64,000 nucleotides of DNA, taken from Streptomyces abikoensis (GTDB lineage Bacteria; Actinomycetota; Actinomycetes; Streptomycetales; Streptomycetaceae). The DNA lies in NCBI RefSeq assembly GCF_014648775.1, contig NZ_BMRT01000001.1, positions 434,001-498,000 of the forward strand, in the 5' to 3' direction. The number at the start of each line of letters is the position of its first letter. The stretch's first letter is position 1. The position numbers and the translations under genes are program-made. The notes under the pieces are model-generated. The model made no database searches. It was not told the origin of the DNA and saw only the letters and a list, made by a program, of their open reading frames with translations. Of the stretch, positions 8,941 to 18,605 are shown one piece after another.

Positions 8941-9996
8941 GTGACGTCCGTCCACACCCCGCTGCCCCCGGTGTCGCCGGCCGGGGTGCTCGGCCGCTGC
9001 CGGGAGCTCGTCGAACCGGCGCTGCGGGAGGCGGTGGGCACCCTTCACCCGTGGCCGCGCCGGATGGCCTCCTTCGCGCTCGGCTGGTGCGAGGCCGACG
9101 GCACCCCGGCCACGGGCGGCGGTGGCAAGGGTGTCCGTCAGGCGCTCGCGGTGCTGGGCGCCGAGGCGGTGGGCGCGGCCGGGGACGAGGGCGTCGTGGC
9201 GGCGGTGGCGGTCGAGCTGGTGCACACGTTCTCGCTGACGCACGACGACGTCATGGACGGTGACGAACGGCGGCGTCACCGGGAGAGCGCGTGGCGGGCG
9301 TACGGCACCGGGCCGGCGGTGCTGGCCGGGGACGCGCTGTTCGCGCTCGCCGTGGAGACGCTCGCCCGGCACCGGGGCGGGCACTCCGGGGCGGCGGTGG
9401 CGCGGCTGGCCGGGGCGCTGCGCGAGCTGGTGCGGGGCCAGGCCGACGACCTGCTGTTCGAGGAGCGGCCCTGGACGGGAGCGGGGGCGGTGCGCCCGGC
9501 GGAGTACGAGGCGATGGCGGCGGGCAAGACCGGCTCCCTGCTGGCCTGCGCGCTGACGCTGGGTCCGGTGCTGGCGGACGCCCCGCCACCGGTGGTGGAG
9601 GCGCTCGGGGAGGCGGGCCGGCAGCTGGGGGCGGCCTTCCAGGCGGTGGACGATCTGCTGGGCATCTGGGGCGATCCGGGCACCACGGGCAAGCCGGTCC
9701 ACGGTGATCTGGCCCGGGGGAAGAAGACCTTTCCGGTGCTGGCCGCGCTGGCGGCGAGCGGCCCGGCCGCCGGCGAGCTCGCCGCGCTCCTCTCCCCCGG
9801 CGTCCCGCTGGACGCCGTCGCCGCCCGGCGCGCGGCCGGTCTGGTCGAGGCGGCCGGGGGCCGGGACGCCGCGCTCGCGGAGGCGCGGAGCCGGGTGGCG
9901 GCGGCCCGGGAATGCCTGTACGGGGTGCCGCTGGCACCCCGTACGGTGGACGAACTCGTCGCGCTCACCGGGTTCCTGGTGGACCGGCGGCTGTGA
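8941..9996 (+). CDS. polyprenyl diphosphate synthase (trans-isoprenyl family)
   Basis: A 351-residue chain-elongating prenyl synthase that condenses allylic diphosphates with isopentenyl diphosphate. The first Asp-rich motif is DDVMD (102-106), with Phe five residues before it, a position that in GGPP-type enzymes limits the product to about C20. The second motif reads DDLLGIWGD (from 237), so the third Asp of DDxxD is replaced by Gly. The motif GKTGSL is present. To my recollection this DDLLGIWGD form also occurs in polyprenyl transferases linked to family 2 encapsulins, but no shell gene is nearby. Translationally coupled to the TPR gene; product length unproven. Confidence 0.9.
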   Translation: MTSVHTPLPPVSPAGVLGRCRELVEPALREAVGTLHPWPRRMASFALGWCEADGTPATGGGGKGVRQALAVLGAEAVGAAGDEGVVAAVAVELVHTFSLTHDDVMDGDERRRHRESAWRAYGTGPAVLAGDALFALAVETLARHRGGHSGAAVARLAGALRELVRGQADDLLFEERPWTGAGAVRPAEYEAMAAGKTGSLLACALTLGPVLADAPPPVVEALGEAGRQLGAAFQAVDDLLGIWGDPGTTGKPVHGDLARGKKTFPVLAALAASGPAAGELAALLSPGVPLDAVAARRAAGLVEAAGGRDAALAEARSRVAAARECLYGVPLAPRTVDELVALTGFLVDRRL

Positions 9997-10000
9997 CGGG

Positions 10001-10026
10001 GCGCGGGCCGCGCCCGCGGCCCGCGC
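10001..10026. terminator. GC-rich hairpin, bidirectional terminator
   Basis: An 11-bp perfect stem, GCGCGGGCCGC with GCGGCCCGCGC and a GCCC loop, fills the gap between two convergent genes. Confidence 0.75.
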
Positions 10027-10608
10027 TCAGGCGTTGCGCAGGACGACGACGCTGCTGGCGGCCTTGTCGTGGAGGCACTGGCGGTAGGGGCTGTCCCACA
10101 GGCACCAGAGGATGTTCAGCAGGCCCAGGAGCGGCACGAAGCCCATGAGGTAGCTGCTGAGCATGCGCCACAGAGCGCCGCCGTAGGACAGGTTCTGGCC
10201 GTCGGAGAGGCGTGCGACGCGGATGCCGCAGATGCGCTTGCCGAAGGTGGACCCCGACTTCGAGAGCATCAGCGGCTCGTAGAGCAGGAACACCGCGATC
10301 ATGCCGACGAGCATCACAAGAGACGCGAGGGGGGCCGCGCCGTCGGCGGTCGCCCTGATCGCGCCACTGATCAGCAATGGGACGATCATGAGAACGACCA
10401 CGAAGATGCCGTCGAGGATGCGCGCGCCCAGGCGCGCGCCCTGGCCGGCGAGGGCCTGCGGCGGCGGGCCGCCCGCGCCCATCGGGGGCATCGGCGGCGG
10501 GTAGTAAGGGGATTGCGGCTGGCCGTAGCCGTAAGGGGGCTGCTGACCGTACGGGGCCTGCTGGCCGTACGGGTTCTGCCCGGCCGGAGGCTGCTGGTAA
10601 TGACTCAC
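10027..10608 (-). CDS. RDD-family membrane protein
   Basis: A 193-residue protein with a Pro/Gln/Tyr/Gly-rich cytoplasmic N-terminus (about residues 3-55, repeated PYGQQ units) and a C-terminal RDD domain. The domain starts at GARLGARILDGI and has hydrophobic segments around LMIVPLLISG, LVMLVGMIAVFLLY and the helix near YLMGFVPLLGLLNILW. The motif GSTFGKRICGIRV is typical. RDD proteins are often proposed to be transporters, but the function is unsettled. The GTG at 10608 gives the family-like start M-S-H-Y-Q; an ATG 33 bp upstream is possible. Confidence 0.85.
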   Translation of the reverse strand: MSHYQQPPAGQNPYGQQAPYGQQPPYGYGQPQSPYYPPPMPPMGAGGPPPQALAGQGARLGARILDGIFVVVLMIVPLLISGAIRATADGAAPLASLVMLVGMIAVFLLYEPLMLSKSGSTFGKRICGIRVARLSDGQNLSYGGALWRMLSSYLMGFVPLLGLLNILWCLWDSPYRQCLHDKAASSVVVLRNA

Positions 10609-10695
10609 ACAACTGATCCAATAGGAGACGCCACCGATCATACAAATCCGTTTCGGGGGGCTGCGGCGATCGATGACAAACGGTTATCCGGAGAA

Positions 10696-10806
10696 CGGGC
10701 GCGGATCATCGATTCCCCGGACATTGCCACAGCTTTCGATTGCGACCGCCACGGGCCGTGGCATGGCTGTTACACAACAGCGGGAAAACCGGCGGGCGCG
10801 GATCAT
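10696..10806 (+). repeat. 14-bp direct repeat pair in the PIG-L promoter region
   Basis: CGGGCGCGGATCAT occurs at 10696-10709 and again at 10793-10806, 97 bp apart, in the non-coding stretch between the RDD gene and the deacetylase gene. It could be a paired binding site; nothing else in the stretch explains it. Confidence 0.4.
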
Positions 10807-10876
10807 ACGATCGGATCCTTCTTTCGTGGGCCATTTCCGCGGCACACCCCACACCGACGTCGAGGGGAGATCCGTC

Positions 10877-13045
10877 GTGTCAGGGCGAATAGCGCGTCGT
10901 CGGCTCCTCCGCGTCGCCGGATGCGGCCTGGTCGCCGGGGCGGGCGTGGCGGGGGCCCTCCAGTGGTCGGCGCCGGGGGCGCAACAGGGCGCGCGGCGGG
11001 GGCGGTTCGCCGCGCGGCCCGCGAAGGACGCCCCGGCGGAGGCGTTCGTCCACATCATGGCGCACGCCGACGACTCGCTGTACTTCATGAACCCGGAGCT
11101 GGAACAGTGCCTGCGCGGCGGGGCTCCGGTGGTGACGGTCTGCATGACCGGCGGCGAGTCCGACGGCCGCAACGCGCTGAGCCTCAGCCCCGGCTACGCC
11201 GGACTGCCGGAGCGGCGGCCGGACTTCGCCCGCGCGAGGATCAACGGGCTGCGGGAGGCGACCGCTTACATGGTCACCGGCGACTGGCTCAGCCCCTGGC
11301 ACGTCGAACCGCTGACGCTGCTGCCGGGCTTCCGGGTCGAGTCGCAGACGCTCGTCGCCGCGCCCCGGGTCCAGCTGATCTTCATGGAGCTGGTCGAGGC
11401 CCGCGCCCTGCGGGTACCGCGCCGGGACAGTCTGCGGGGCCTGTGGCTGGGCGCGACGCGGGACCTTCCCACGCTCGTCCCGACCGCGAGCCCGGTGGGC
11501 CGGGTCTTCCGTTACACCCGGGAGCAGGTGATCGATTCGCTCGCCGCCGTGCTGGAGCGCCACCGGCCCACCGTCGTCCGGACCCTCGACCCCAACCCCA
11601 CGCGCCTGCCGCGCCAGCCGCACTACACAGGCGTCCCTCCCGTGCTCCAGGGCATCGCCACCTACGACCACCAGGACCACACGGCCTCCGCCCACTTCGC
11701 GCAGGCGGCCCTGGCCCGGTACTGGGGGCGGGGGCCCGCCCGGCTCACGGCCGTGGACAGCTACCTCGGCTACGAGGTGGCCCTCCTGCCGGACAGCCTC
11801 GACGCCGCCACCACCGCCCGCAAGACCACCGTTCTCGACGTCTACGGCTGGGTCGGCGGCCGGAACTGCGGGGACCCGGCGGGGTGCGGCGACCGCAAGG
11901 TCGGCGCGCGCTCGAAGGACTCCCGCTGGACGAGCAACCTCCGCCACCGGGCCCCCGGCACCCGGTCCTGGGTGGCGCCGCTGCCGGGCGGGCGGCTCGC
12001 GGCCTTCGCGGTCCTCGGCGGCCAGGCGCACTGCTGGACGGAGACCGGGGCGGGCAGCGGCGTCTGGTCCGGGCCGGTGCCCCTCGGCGGCTCGCTGCTG
12101 GAGGGCCAGGTGGAGGCGCTGCGGCACGCGGACGGCACGCTGGGGCTGTTCTCCGTGCGCACCGTGCTGCCGGAGCCCGGCGTCCCCCACCGGCGCGAGG
12201 TGGTGACGGCGGCCCAGACCGGCACGGTGTCCGCCGGAGCCCCGTCCTTCGGCCCGTGGCTGTCCCTCGGCGCACCGGAGAAGGACCCCTCGGGGTCGCT
12301 GGAGATGGGCTATCCGGTCGCGGTGACGGGCCGGGACGGCAGGGTGTTCGTCTTCGTGCGGAACCGGTCGGGCGGGGTGAGCTTCCGCTCCACCGACGGC
12401 TCCGGCGAGTGGGCGGCGTGGCGGTCCCTGCCGCCGGGCCCCGGGCGGCCCGTGGCCGTCCAGGACGGCCTGGACGCCGCCGTCGACGACGCGGGCCGCG
12501 TCCACGTCGTCGCGGCCGGCCTCCGGACCGTCCACCACTGGCGGTCCGGGGTGCCGGGCGGACCGCCGCGCCCGGCCGGGCCGACCCTGCTCCCGGCCGC
12601 GACCGGCCCGTTGAGTCTGGTCGCGCTCCCCGGCGGCGGCATGCGCCTGGCCCTGCGCGAGCCCGTCACCTCCCGTGTGGTCGTCGCCGATCTGCGGCCG
12701 GGCGGCGCGGGCTGGCGGGTCACCGCCCAGTGCGCGCCCATCGGCGGCTACGGCCGGGTGGCGCTGGCGCGGGAGGGCACGGTCACCGTGCTCGCGGCCC
12801 GTGACGACGCCGGGCTGGTGCGGCTGTCCGCCGGCGCCGGCCGCCCGGGCCCCTGGCTCGGCGGGGGCGTCCCCCACCGGGGCACGGCCGCGCTCACCCG
12901 GGACTCCCGGGGACGCGTGGTCGCGGTCGTGCTGGGCACGGACGGACGGCTCGGCAGCGCCCGGGTCAGGGGCACGGGAAGCGCCGCCGTCGCCGACTGG
13001 GTCACCCACGACGGCAGGGTCGTGGACGATCTGCTGATGTCCTGA
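10877..13045 (+). CDS. exported PIG-L/LmbE-type deacetylase with C-terminal beta-propeller-like repeats
   Basis: A 722-residue protein. The N-terminal third (about residues 50-330) is a PIG-L zinc de-N-acetylase domain with the metal motif AHADDSLYF and the distal DHQDHTASAH. The remainder holds repeats of the kind FGPWLSLG, WAAWRSLPPGPGRP and VAVQDGLDAAVDDAGRVHV, as in lectin/propeller tails. The N-terminus RRRLLRVAGCGLVAGAG looks like a Tat signal. A GTG at 10877 follows GGGGAGA at good spacing; the open frame further upstream is non-coding in character. It probably trims acetyl groups from cell-surface or environmental amino sugars; substrate unknown. Confidence 0.87.
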   Translation: MSGRIARRRLLRVAGCGLVAGAGVAGALQWSAPGAQQGARRGRFAARPAKDAPAEAFVHIMAHADDSLYFMNPELEQCLRGGAPVVTVCMTGGESDGRNALSLSPGYAGLPERRPDFARARINGLREATAYMVTGDWLSPWHVEPLTLLPGFRVESQTLVAAPRVQLIFMELVEARALRVPRRDSLRGLWLGATRDLPTLVPTASPVGRVFRYTREQVIDSLAAVLERHRPTVVRTLDPNPTRLPRQPHYTGVPPVLQGIATYDHQDHTASAHFAQAALARYWGRGPARLTAVDSYLGYEVALLPDSLDAATTARKTTVLDVYGWVGGRNCGDPAGCGDRKVGARSKDSRWTSNLRHRAPGTRSWVAPLPGGRLAAFAVLGGQAHCWTETGAGSGVWSGPVPLGGSLLEGQVEALRHADGTLGLFSVRTVLPEPGVPHRREVVTAAQTGTVSAGAPSFGPWLSLGAPEKDPSGSLEMGYPVAVTGRDGRVFVFVRNRSGGVSFRSTDGSGEWAAWRSLPPGPGRPVAVQDGLDAAVDDAGRVHVVAAGLRTVHHWRSGVPGGPPRPAGPTLLPAATGPLSLVALPGGGMRLALREPVTSRVVVADLRPGGAGWRVTAQCAPIGGYGRVALAREGTVTVLAARDDAGLVRLSAGAGRPGPWLGGGVPHRGTAALTRDSRGRVVAVVLGTDGRLGSARVRGTGSAAVADWVTHDGRVVDDLLMS

Positions 13046-13050
13046 GCGAA

Positions 13051-13072
13051 CCGCGCCCCGAAAGGGGCGCGG
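13051..13072. terminator. strong hairpin terminator between convergent genes
   Basis: CCGCGCCCC and GGGGCGCGG form a perfect 9-bp stem closed by a GAAA tetraloop, 5 bases after the deacetylase stop and upstream of the cholesterol oxidase stop on the other strand. Confidence 0.85.
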
Positions 13073-13117
13073 AGAACCGCTCGACGAGCCCCCACCGGCG
13101 TCCGGCGGGGCGCTCCG

Positions 13118-14884
<1,767 letters not shown>

Positions 14885-14925
14885 TCATAGAAAACGTTCA
14901 GAAGTATTGCTCTCCCCCGAAGCCG

Positions 14926-14942
14926 ATATGTGTGGGACATAT
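14926..14942. promoter_or_regulatory. ATATGT-N5-ACATAT palindrome in the choA/PPTase divergent region
   Basis: A perfect 6-bp inverted repeat with spacer GTGGG lies about 45 bp before the GTG at 14988, in an otherwise unusually AT-rich stretch. It is operator-like. Further up, ACTTCT and AGAAGT form a second, wider inverted pair (about 14879-14906). Confidence 0.5.
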
Positions 14943-14987
14943 GACTCCTGTACGCTCCCGGCCGTCACCGACCTTCCGGAGCGCCCC

Positions 14988-15779
14988 GTGCAGTTACCAC
15001 TGGACCCCGCCACCGCCCTCCGCCCGGGCCACGTCCCCGACGCCCTCCACGCCCCCGACGCCTCCTGGCCGACGGCCCTCGCCGCCCCGCCCGCCGGAGC
15101 GCTCGACCTCTGGCTGCTCCGGCTCCCCGGACCGTGGCTCGGCGCGGCCGCGCTCGACGAAACGCCGCTCGACGGCGAGGAGCGCGCACGGGCGGACTCG
15201 TTCGCCCATCCCTTCGACCGCGCGGGCTATGTGGCGGCGCATCTGACGCTGCGCCGGATCCTGGGGGCGTACATGGGCGTCGCCCCCGGCGCGGTGGAGC
15301 TCGCCCGCGAGGCGTGCCCCTGCTGCGGCGGGCCGCACGGCAGGCCGGCCGCGCCCGGCGGGCCCTCGTTCTCCCTGGCGCGCGGCGACGGGCTGGTGCT
15401 CATCGGCGTCGCCGCCGCCCCCGTGGGCGTGGCCGCCGAGCGGCTCCCGACCGTGCACACGGTGACCGAGGCCGCCCGCTCCCTCCACCCCGCCGAGCAC
15501 CACGAGGTGATGGCCGCGCCGGTGGTGCGCCGCCCGGCGGTCCACTCCCGGCTGCGGGTCCGCAAGCGCGCCTACCTCAAGGGGCTGGGCGCGGGCCTGG
15601 GCCGCTCCCCCGCCCTCGACTACGTGGGCAACGGCGGCCCGGACACACCCCCGTGGCCCACCGGCTGGACGATCGTCGACGTACCGGCCGGCCCGTCCTC
15701 GGCGGCCGCGGCGGTGCGCGGCGAACTCACCGTCCGCTACGACGTCAGGCGGCTCAGCCCCGAGGGCCTCGCCGCCTGA
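14988..15779 (+). CDS. degenerate 4'-phosphopantetheinyl transferase-like protein
   Basis: A 263-residue member of the Sfp-type phosphopantetheinyl transferase superfamily, recognised by ACPCCGGPHGRP, FSLARGDGLVLIGVA, APVGVAAERL and RKRAYLKGLGAGL. The catalytic set is broken. The His of the FNxSHS box is Arg132, the first Asp of GxDxE is Ala149 (Glu151 remains), and the Glu of the KEAxxK helix is Arg194. Mg-CoA chemistry is therefore unlikely; a binding or regulatory role is possible. Codon 3 is the rare Leu codon TTA (14994-14996), implying bldA dependence. GGAG eight bases before GTG 14988 supports this start over TTG 14907 or ATG 14928. Confidence 0.78.
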   Translation: MQLPLDPATALRPGHVPDALHAPDASWPTALAAPPAGALDLWLLRLPGPWLGAAALDETPLDGEERARADSFAHPFDRAGYVAAHLTLRRILGAYMGVAPGAVELAREACPCCGGPHGRPAAPGGPSFSLARGDGLVLIGVAAAPVGVAAERLPTVHTVTEAARSLHPAEHHEVMAAPVVRRPAVHSRLRVRKRAYLKGLGAGLGRSPALDYVGNGGPDTPPWPTGWTIVDVPAGPSSAAAAVRGELTVRYDVRRLSPEGLAA

Positions 15780-15805
15780 AGGTCACCCGCGTGGCGGGCG
15801 GTTGG

Positions 15806-16432
15806 TCACTTCTTGACCGTCCACTCCGCGGTCTCCTTGGCGAAGCCGGAGTCCGGGGTGAAGCTGATGGTCTTGACCTTGGCGTTCTCGGGCATCGAGA
15901 CGACGACGTAGCCGAGGGCCTTCTGGCCGCCGCTGAGCTTGACCGTGGCGGGCATGTTGGCACCGGCGGTGGTGGAGCCGATGGAGTGGGTGTATGCCTG
16001 GCCCGCCTCGTCCGTGACCTTCACGCCGTTGGCCGGGCTGTCGTCGTACACCTCCTTGCCGGTGTTGACGATCTCCAGCTGGGCGGCGACCCAGCGCTTG
16101 CCCGCCGAGGGCTTCATGAACTTGTTGTCGCTCTGGGCCGGGTCGGCGAAGTTCTTCAGCGTGACGGCGAGCTGGGCACCGTTCTTGGCCTTGATGGTGA
16201 CGGTGTTGCCGACGACCTGACCGCCGTCCTGGCCGGCGCCACCCTTGTCGGCGCCACCCTTGTCGGCGCCCTTGTCCGCGCCCTTGTCGGCCCCGCCCTT
16301 GCCCGGGTCGGGAGCGACGGCACCCTGGCTGGCGCTGTTGTCGGGCTTGGCGTCGACACCGTCGCTGTTGCAGGCGGTGGCGGTGGCGGCGAGTGCGATG
16401 ACGATCGCGGCGGTGGAGAGCTGACGACGCAT
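15806..16432 (-). CDS. DUF4352 lipoprotein with a GADKG repeat linker
   Basis: This 208-residue predicted lipoprotein has a signal peptide (MRRQLSTAAIVIALAA) ending at a lipobox-like TATAC. A low-complexity linker of repeated GADKG units follows (about residues 45-72). The C-terminal immunoglobulin-like DUF4352 domain shows WVAAQLEIVNTGKEVY, DEAGQAY and GGQKALGYVVVSMP. The linker probably holds the domain off the membrane. GGGGGA seven bases upstream supports the ATG at 16432. The biochemical role is unknown; related proteins are predicted cell-envelope binding modules. Confidence 0.85.
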   Translation of the reverse strand: MRRQLSTAAIVIALAATATACNSDGVDAKPDNSASQGAVAPDPGKGGADKGADKGADKGGADKGGAGQDGGQVVGNTVTIKAKNGAQLAVTLKNFADPAQSDNKFMKPSAGKRWVAAQLEIVNTGKEVYDDSPANGVKVTDEAGQAYTHSIGSTTAGANMPATVKLSGGQKALGYVVVSMPENAKVKTISFTPDSGFAKETAEWTVKK

Positions 16433-16587
16433 TGGTGTATCCCCCGTGATGGTTCGGTTTTTGACGTGCACATTCTTACCCGCAGGTCAGAGCCGTTTTC
16501 GCCAACCAGGGGGCCTGTGGGCTTCCTGTGACATTCAGGTGATCAAACCGTGGCGGTGCATCCGCCGCGACCGGGGACCAATGGGGG

Positions 16588-17811
16588 CTAACGGATCGGC
16601 ATGCCCGAGATGGCGCGGGCGATCACCAGGCGCTGGATCTCGCTCGTGCCCTCGAAGACGGAGTAGATCGCGGCGTCCCGGTGCATGCGTTCCACCGGGT
16701 AGTCGCGGGTGTAGCCGTTGCCGCCGAGGATCTGCATGGCCTGGGCGGTGACCTGTTTGGCGGTCTCGCCGGCGAAGAGTTTGGACATCGAGCCCTCCGC
16801 CGCCGTGAAGGGCCGGCCTGCCGTCGCCATCCAGGAGGCGCGCCAGACCAGCAGGCGGGCCGCGTCGACGCGGGTGCGCATGTCGGCGAGCTGGAAGGCG
16901 ACGCCCTGGTTGTCGATGATCGGGCGGCCGAACTGGACGCGGGTGCGGGCGTAGTCGAGGGCCACCTCGTAGGCGGCGCGGGCGATGCCGACGGCCTGGG
17001 CGCCGACGGCCGGGCGGGACGCCTCGAAGGTGGCCATCGCGGCGTTCCCGCTCCGCTCGCCGCCGTTCGCGCGCTCGCGGGCGCGGGCGAGGCGCTCGTC
17101 CAGCCGCTCCTTGCCGCCGAGGAGGCAGTGGCCCGGGACCCGGACGCCCCGGAGGACGACCTCGGCGGTGTGGGAGGCGCGGATGCCGTGCTTGCGGAAC
17201 TTCTGGCCCTGGGTGAGGCCGGGGGTGCCGGGCGGGACGACGAACGAGGCGTGGCCCCTGGCTCCGAGCTCCGGGTCGACCACGGCGACGACGACGTGGA
17301 CGTCGGCGATGCCGCCGTTGGTGGCCCACGCCTTGACGCCGTCGATCACCCACTCGTCCTTGGCCCCGTCGTAGCGGGCGCGGGTGCGCATGGCCGAGAC
17401 GTCGGAGCCCGCGTCGGGTTCGGAGGAGCAGAACGCGGCGATCTTCACATCGTTCGCGTCGCCGTACATCTGCGGCACCCATGTGCCGATCTGCTCGTCC
17501 GTGCCGTTGGTGAAGACGCTGACCGCCGCGAGCCCCGTGCCGGTGATCGCGAGGCCCAGGCCCGCGTCGCCCCAGAAGAGCTCCTCCATGGCCATGGGGA
17601 TGCCCAGGCCGGTGGGGTCGAAGAACTGGCGGGCGTAGAAATCGAGGGAGTAGAGGCCGATCCTGGCGGCCTCCCGGACCACCGGCCAGGGGAATTCCTC
17701 GCGTTCGTCCCACTCCGCGGCCGCGGGTCGCATCACGTCGGCGGCGAAGCCGTGGATCCAGTCCCGGACGGTCTCCTGCTCGTCGCTCAGCTCCGGCTCG
17801 AAGGCTGCCAT
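16588..17811 (-). CDS. acyl-CoA dehydrogenase
   Basis: A 407-residue FAD acyl-CoA dehydrogenase, introducing the alpha-beta double bond in fatty-acyl or related CoA esters. It shows the complete fold signatures: FCSSEPDAGSDVSAM, IDGVKAWATNGGIADV, ARTRVQFGRPIIDNQGVAF, QILGGNGYTRDYPVERMHRDA and the catalytic Glu in FEGTSEIQRLVIAR. ATG 17811 directly follows GGGAGGGGAC, so the in-frame start 15 bp upstream is less likely. A divergent TetR gene starts 149 bp away. A consensus promoter with a palindrome in its spacer drives this gene, suggesting control by that TetR protein. Confidence 0.95.
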   Translation of the reverse strand: MAAFEPELSDEQETVRDWIHGFAADVMRPAAAEWDEREEFPWPVVREAARIGLYSLDFYARQFFDPTGLGIPMAMEELFWGDAGLGLAITGTGLAAVSVFTNGTDEQIGTWVPQMYGDANDVKIAAFCSSEPDAGSDVSAMRTRARYDGAKDEWVIDGVKAWATNGGIADVHVVVAVVDPELGARGHASFVVPPGTPGLTQGQKFRKHGIRASHTAEVVLRGVRVPGHCLLGGKERLDERLARARERANGGERSGNAAMATFEASRPAVGAQAVGIARAAYEVALDYARTRVQFGRPIIDNQGVAFQLADMRTRVDAARLLVWRASWMATAGRPFTAAEGSMSKLFAGETAKQVTAQAMQILGGNGYTRDYPVERMHRDAAIYSVFEGTSEIQRLVIARAISGMPIR

Positions 17812-17846
17812 GTCCCCTCCCGGCATGCGCTACTCGCGGTAGCGGC

Positions 17847-17876
17847 AGTATGTTACCCACGGGTAAAGCCTGTCAA
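17847..17876 (-). promoter_or_regulatory. sigma-70-type promoter with embedded TetR-type operator
   Basis: On the minus strand, TTGACA (17876-17871) is followed 18 nt later by CATACT (17852-17847), about 36 bp before the acyl-CoA dehydrogenase ATG. The spacer ends in the perfect palindrome TTACCC-GT-GGGTAA (17866-17853), so a bound repressor would block polymerase. The divergent TetR gene is the obvious candidate; that link is inferred. Confidence 0.72.
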
Positions 17877-17960
17877 CGGACCGCCACCCGAATCCGCTGT
17901 GTGGATCGGGTGTTACTTTGCGCAGGCATTTCGAATCACTGGGGCGGGGAGAAACGTCTG

Positions 17961-18605
17961 ATGGAGACCAGTCAGCGAGAAGAGCAGCACAAGGCGGCCG
18001 AGCAGCGGCGGAAGGAGCTGCTGGAGGCCGCCGACCGGGTGGTGCTGCGGGAGGGACCGGGGGCGTCGATGAACGCCATCGCGGCGGAGGCGGGGATCAC
18101 CAAGCCCATCCTCTACCGCCACTTCGGCGACAAGGGGGGCCTGTACCGGGCGCTGGCCGTGCGCCACACCGACGCCCTGCTCGCCGGGTTGCGGGCGGCG
18201 CTCGACGCCCCCACCAACCGGCGCGAGCGGGTGGAGACGACGCTGGACAGCTATCTGGCGGCGATAGAGGCGCGGCCCCAGGTCTACCGCTTCCTGATGC
18301 ACCCGGCCGACGAGGGCCACCCCTCCGACCAGGGCTTCGACGTCGGCCGCCACTCGGCGCCGCTGCTGCGGCGCATGGGCGAGGAGCTGGCGCAGGTCAT
18401 CGTCGAGCGCGTGGACCTCGGCCCGGACGGGGAGGAGCTGGCACGGGCCTGGGGCCACGGCATCGTCGGCATGATGCACGCCGCCGGCGACTGGTGGCTG
18501 CGGGAGCGCCCGTTCCCGCGCGGCCTGCTCGTCCGCCACCTCGCGGACCTGCTGTGGGGCCGCCTGGCCACGTCGGGCGACCGGGCGGACGGCCCGGGGT
18601 TCTGA
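17961..18605 (+). CDS. TetR-family transcriptional regulator
   Basis: A 214-residue TetR regulator. The N-terminal helix-turn-helix is clear: RRKELLEAADRVVLREGPGA, then AIAAEAGITKPILYRHFGDK (about residues 40-65). The C-terminal ligand domain is of the kind found with fatty-acid and acyl-CoA genes. The ATG at 17961 has GGGGAG upstream. It is divergent from an acyl-CoA dehydrogenase whose promoter carries a TTACCC-N2-GGGTAA palindrome, so it probably represses that gene and perhaps itself, with an acyl-CoA inducer. Its stop abuts the stop of the convergent deformylase gene. Confidence 0.9.
   Translation: METSQREEQHKAAEQRRKELLEAADRVVLREGPGASMNAIAAEAGITKPILYRHFGDKGGLYRALAVRHTDALLAGLRAALDAPTNRRERVETTLDSYLAAIEARPQVYRFLMHPADEGHPSDQGFDVGRHSAPLLRRMGEELAQVIVERVDLGPDGEELARAWGHGIVGMMHAAGDWWLRERPFPRGLLVRHLADLLWGRLATSGDRADGPGF

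Noticed and set aside
1286..9996. One large secondary-metabolite cluster spanning the glycosyltransferase to the prenyl synthase
   Set aside because: The DD-transpeptidase and phospholipase D genes on the opposite strand interrupt it. No core biosynthetic enzyme such as PKS, NRPS or terpene cyclase is present.
7893..9996. Family 2 encapsulin system
   Set aside because: The prenyl synthase resembles reported encapsulin-associated types, but there is no shell protein gene anywhere in the window.
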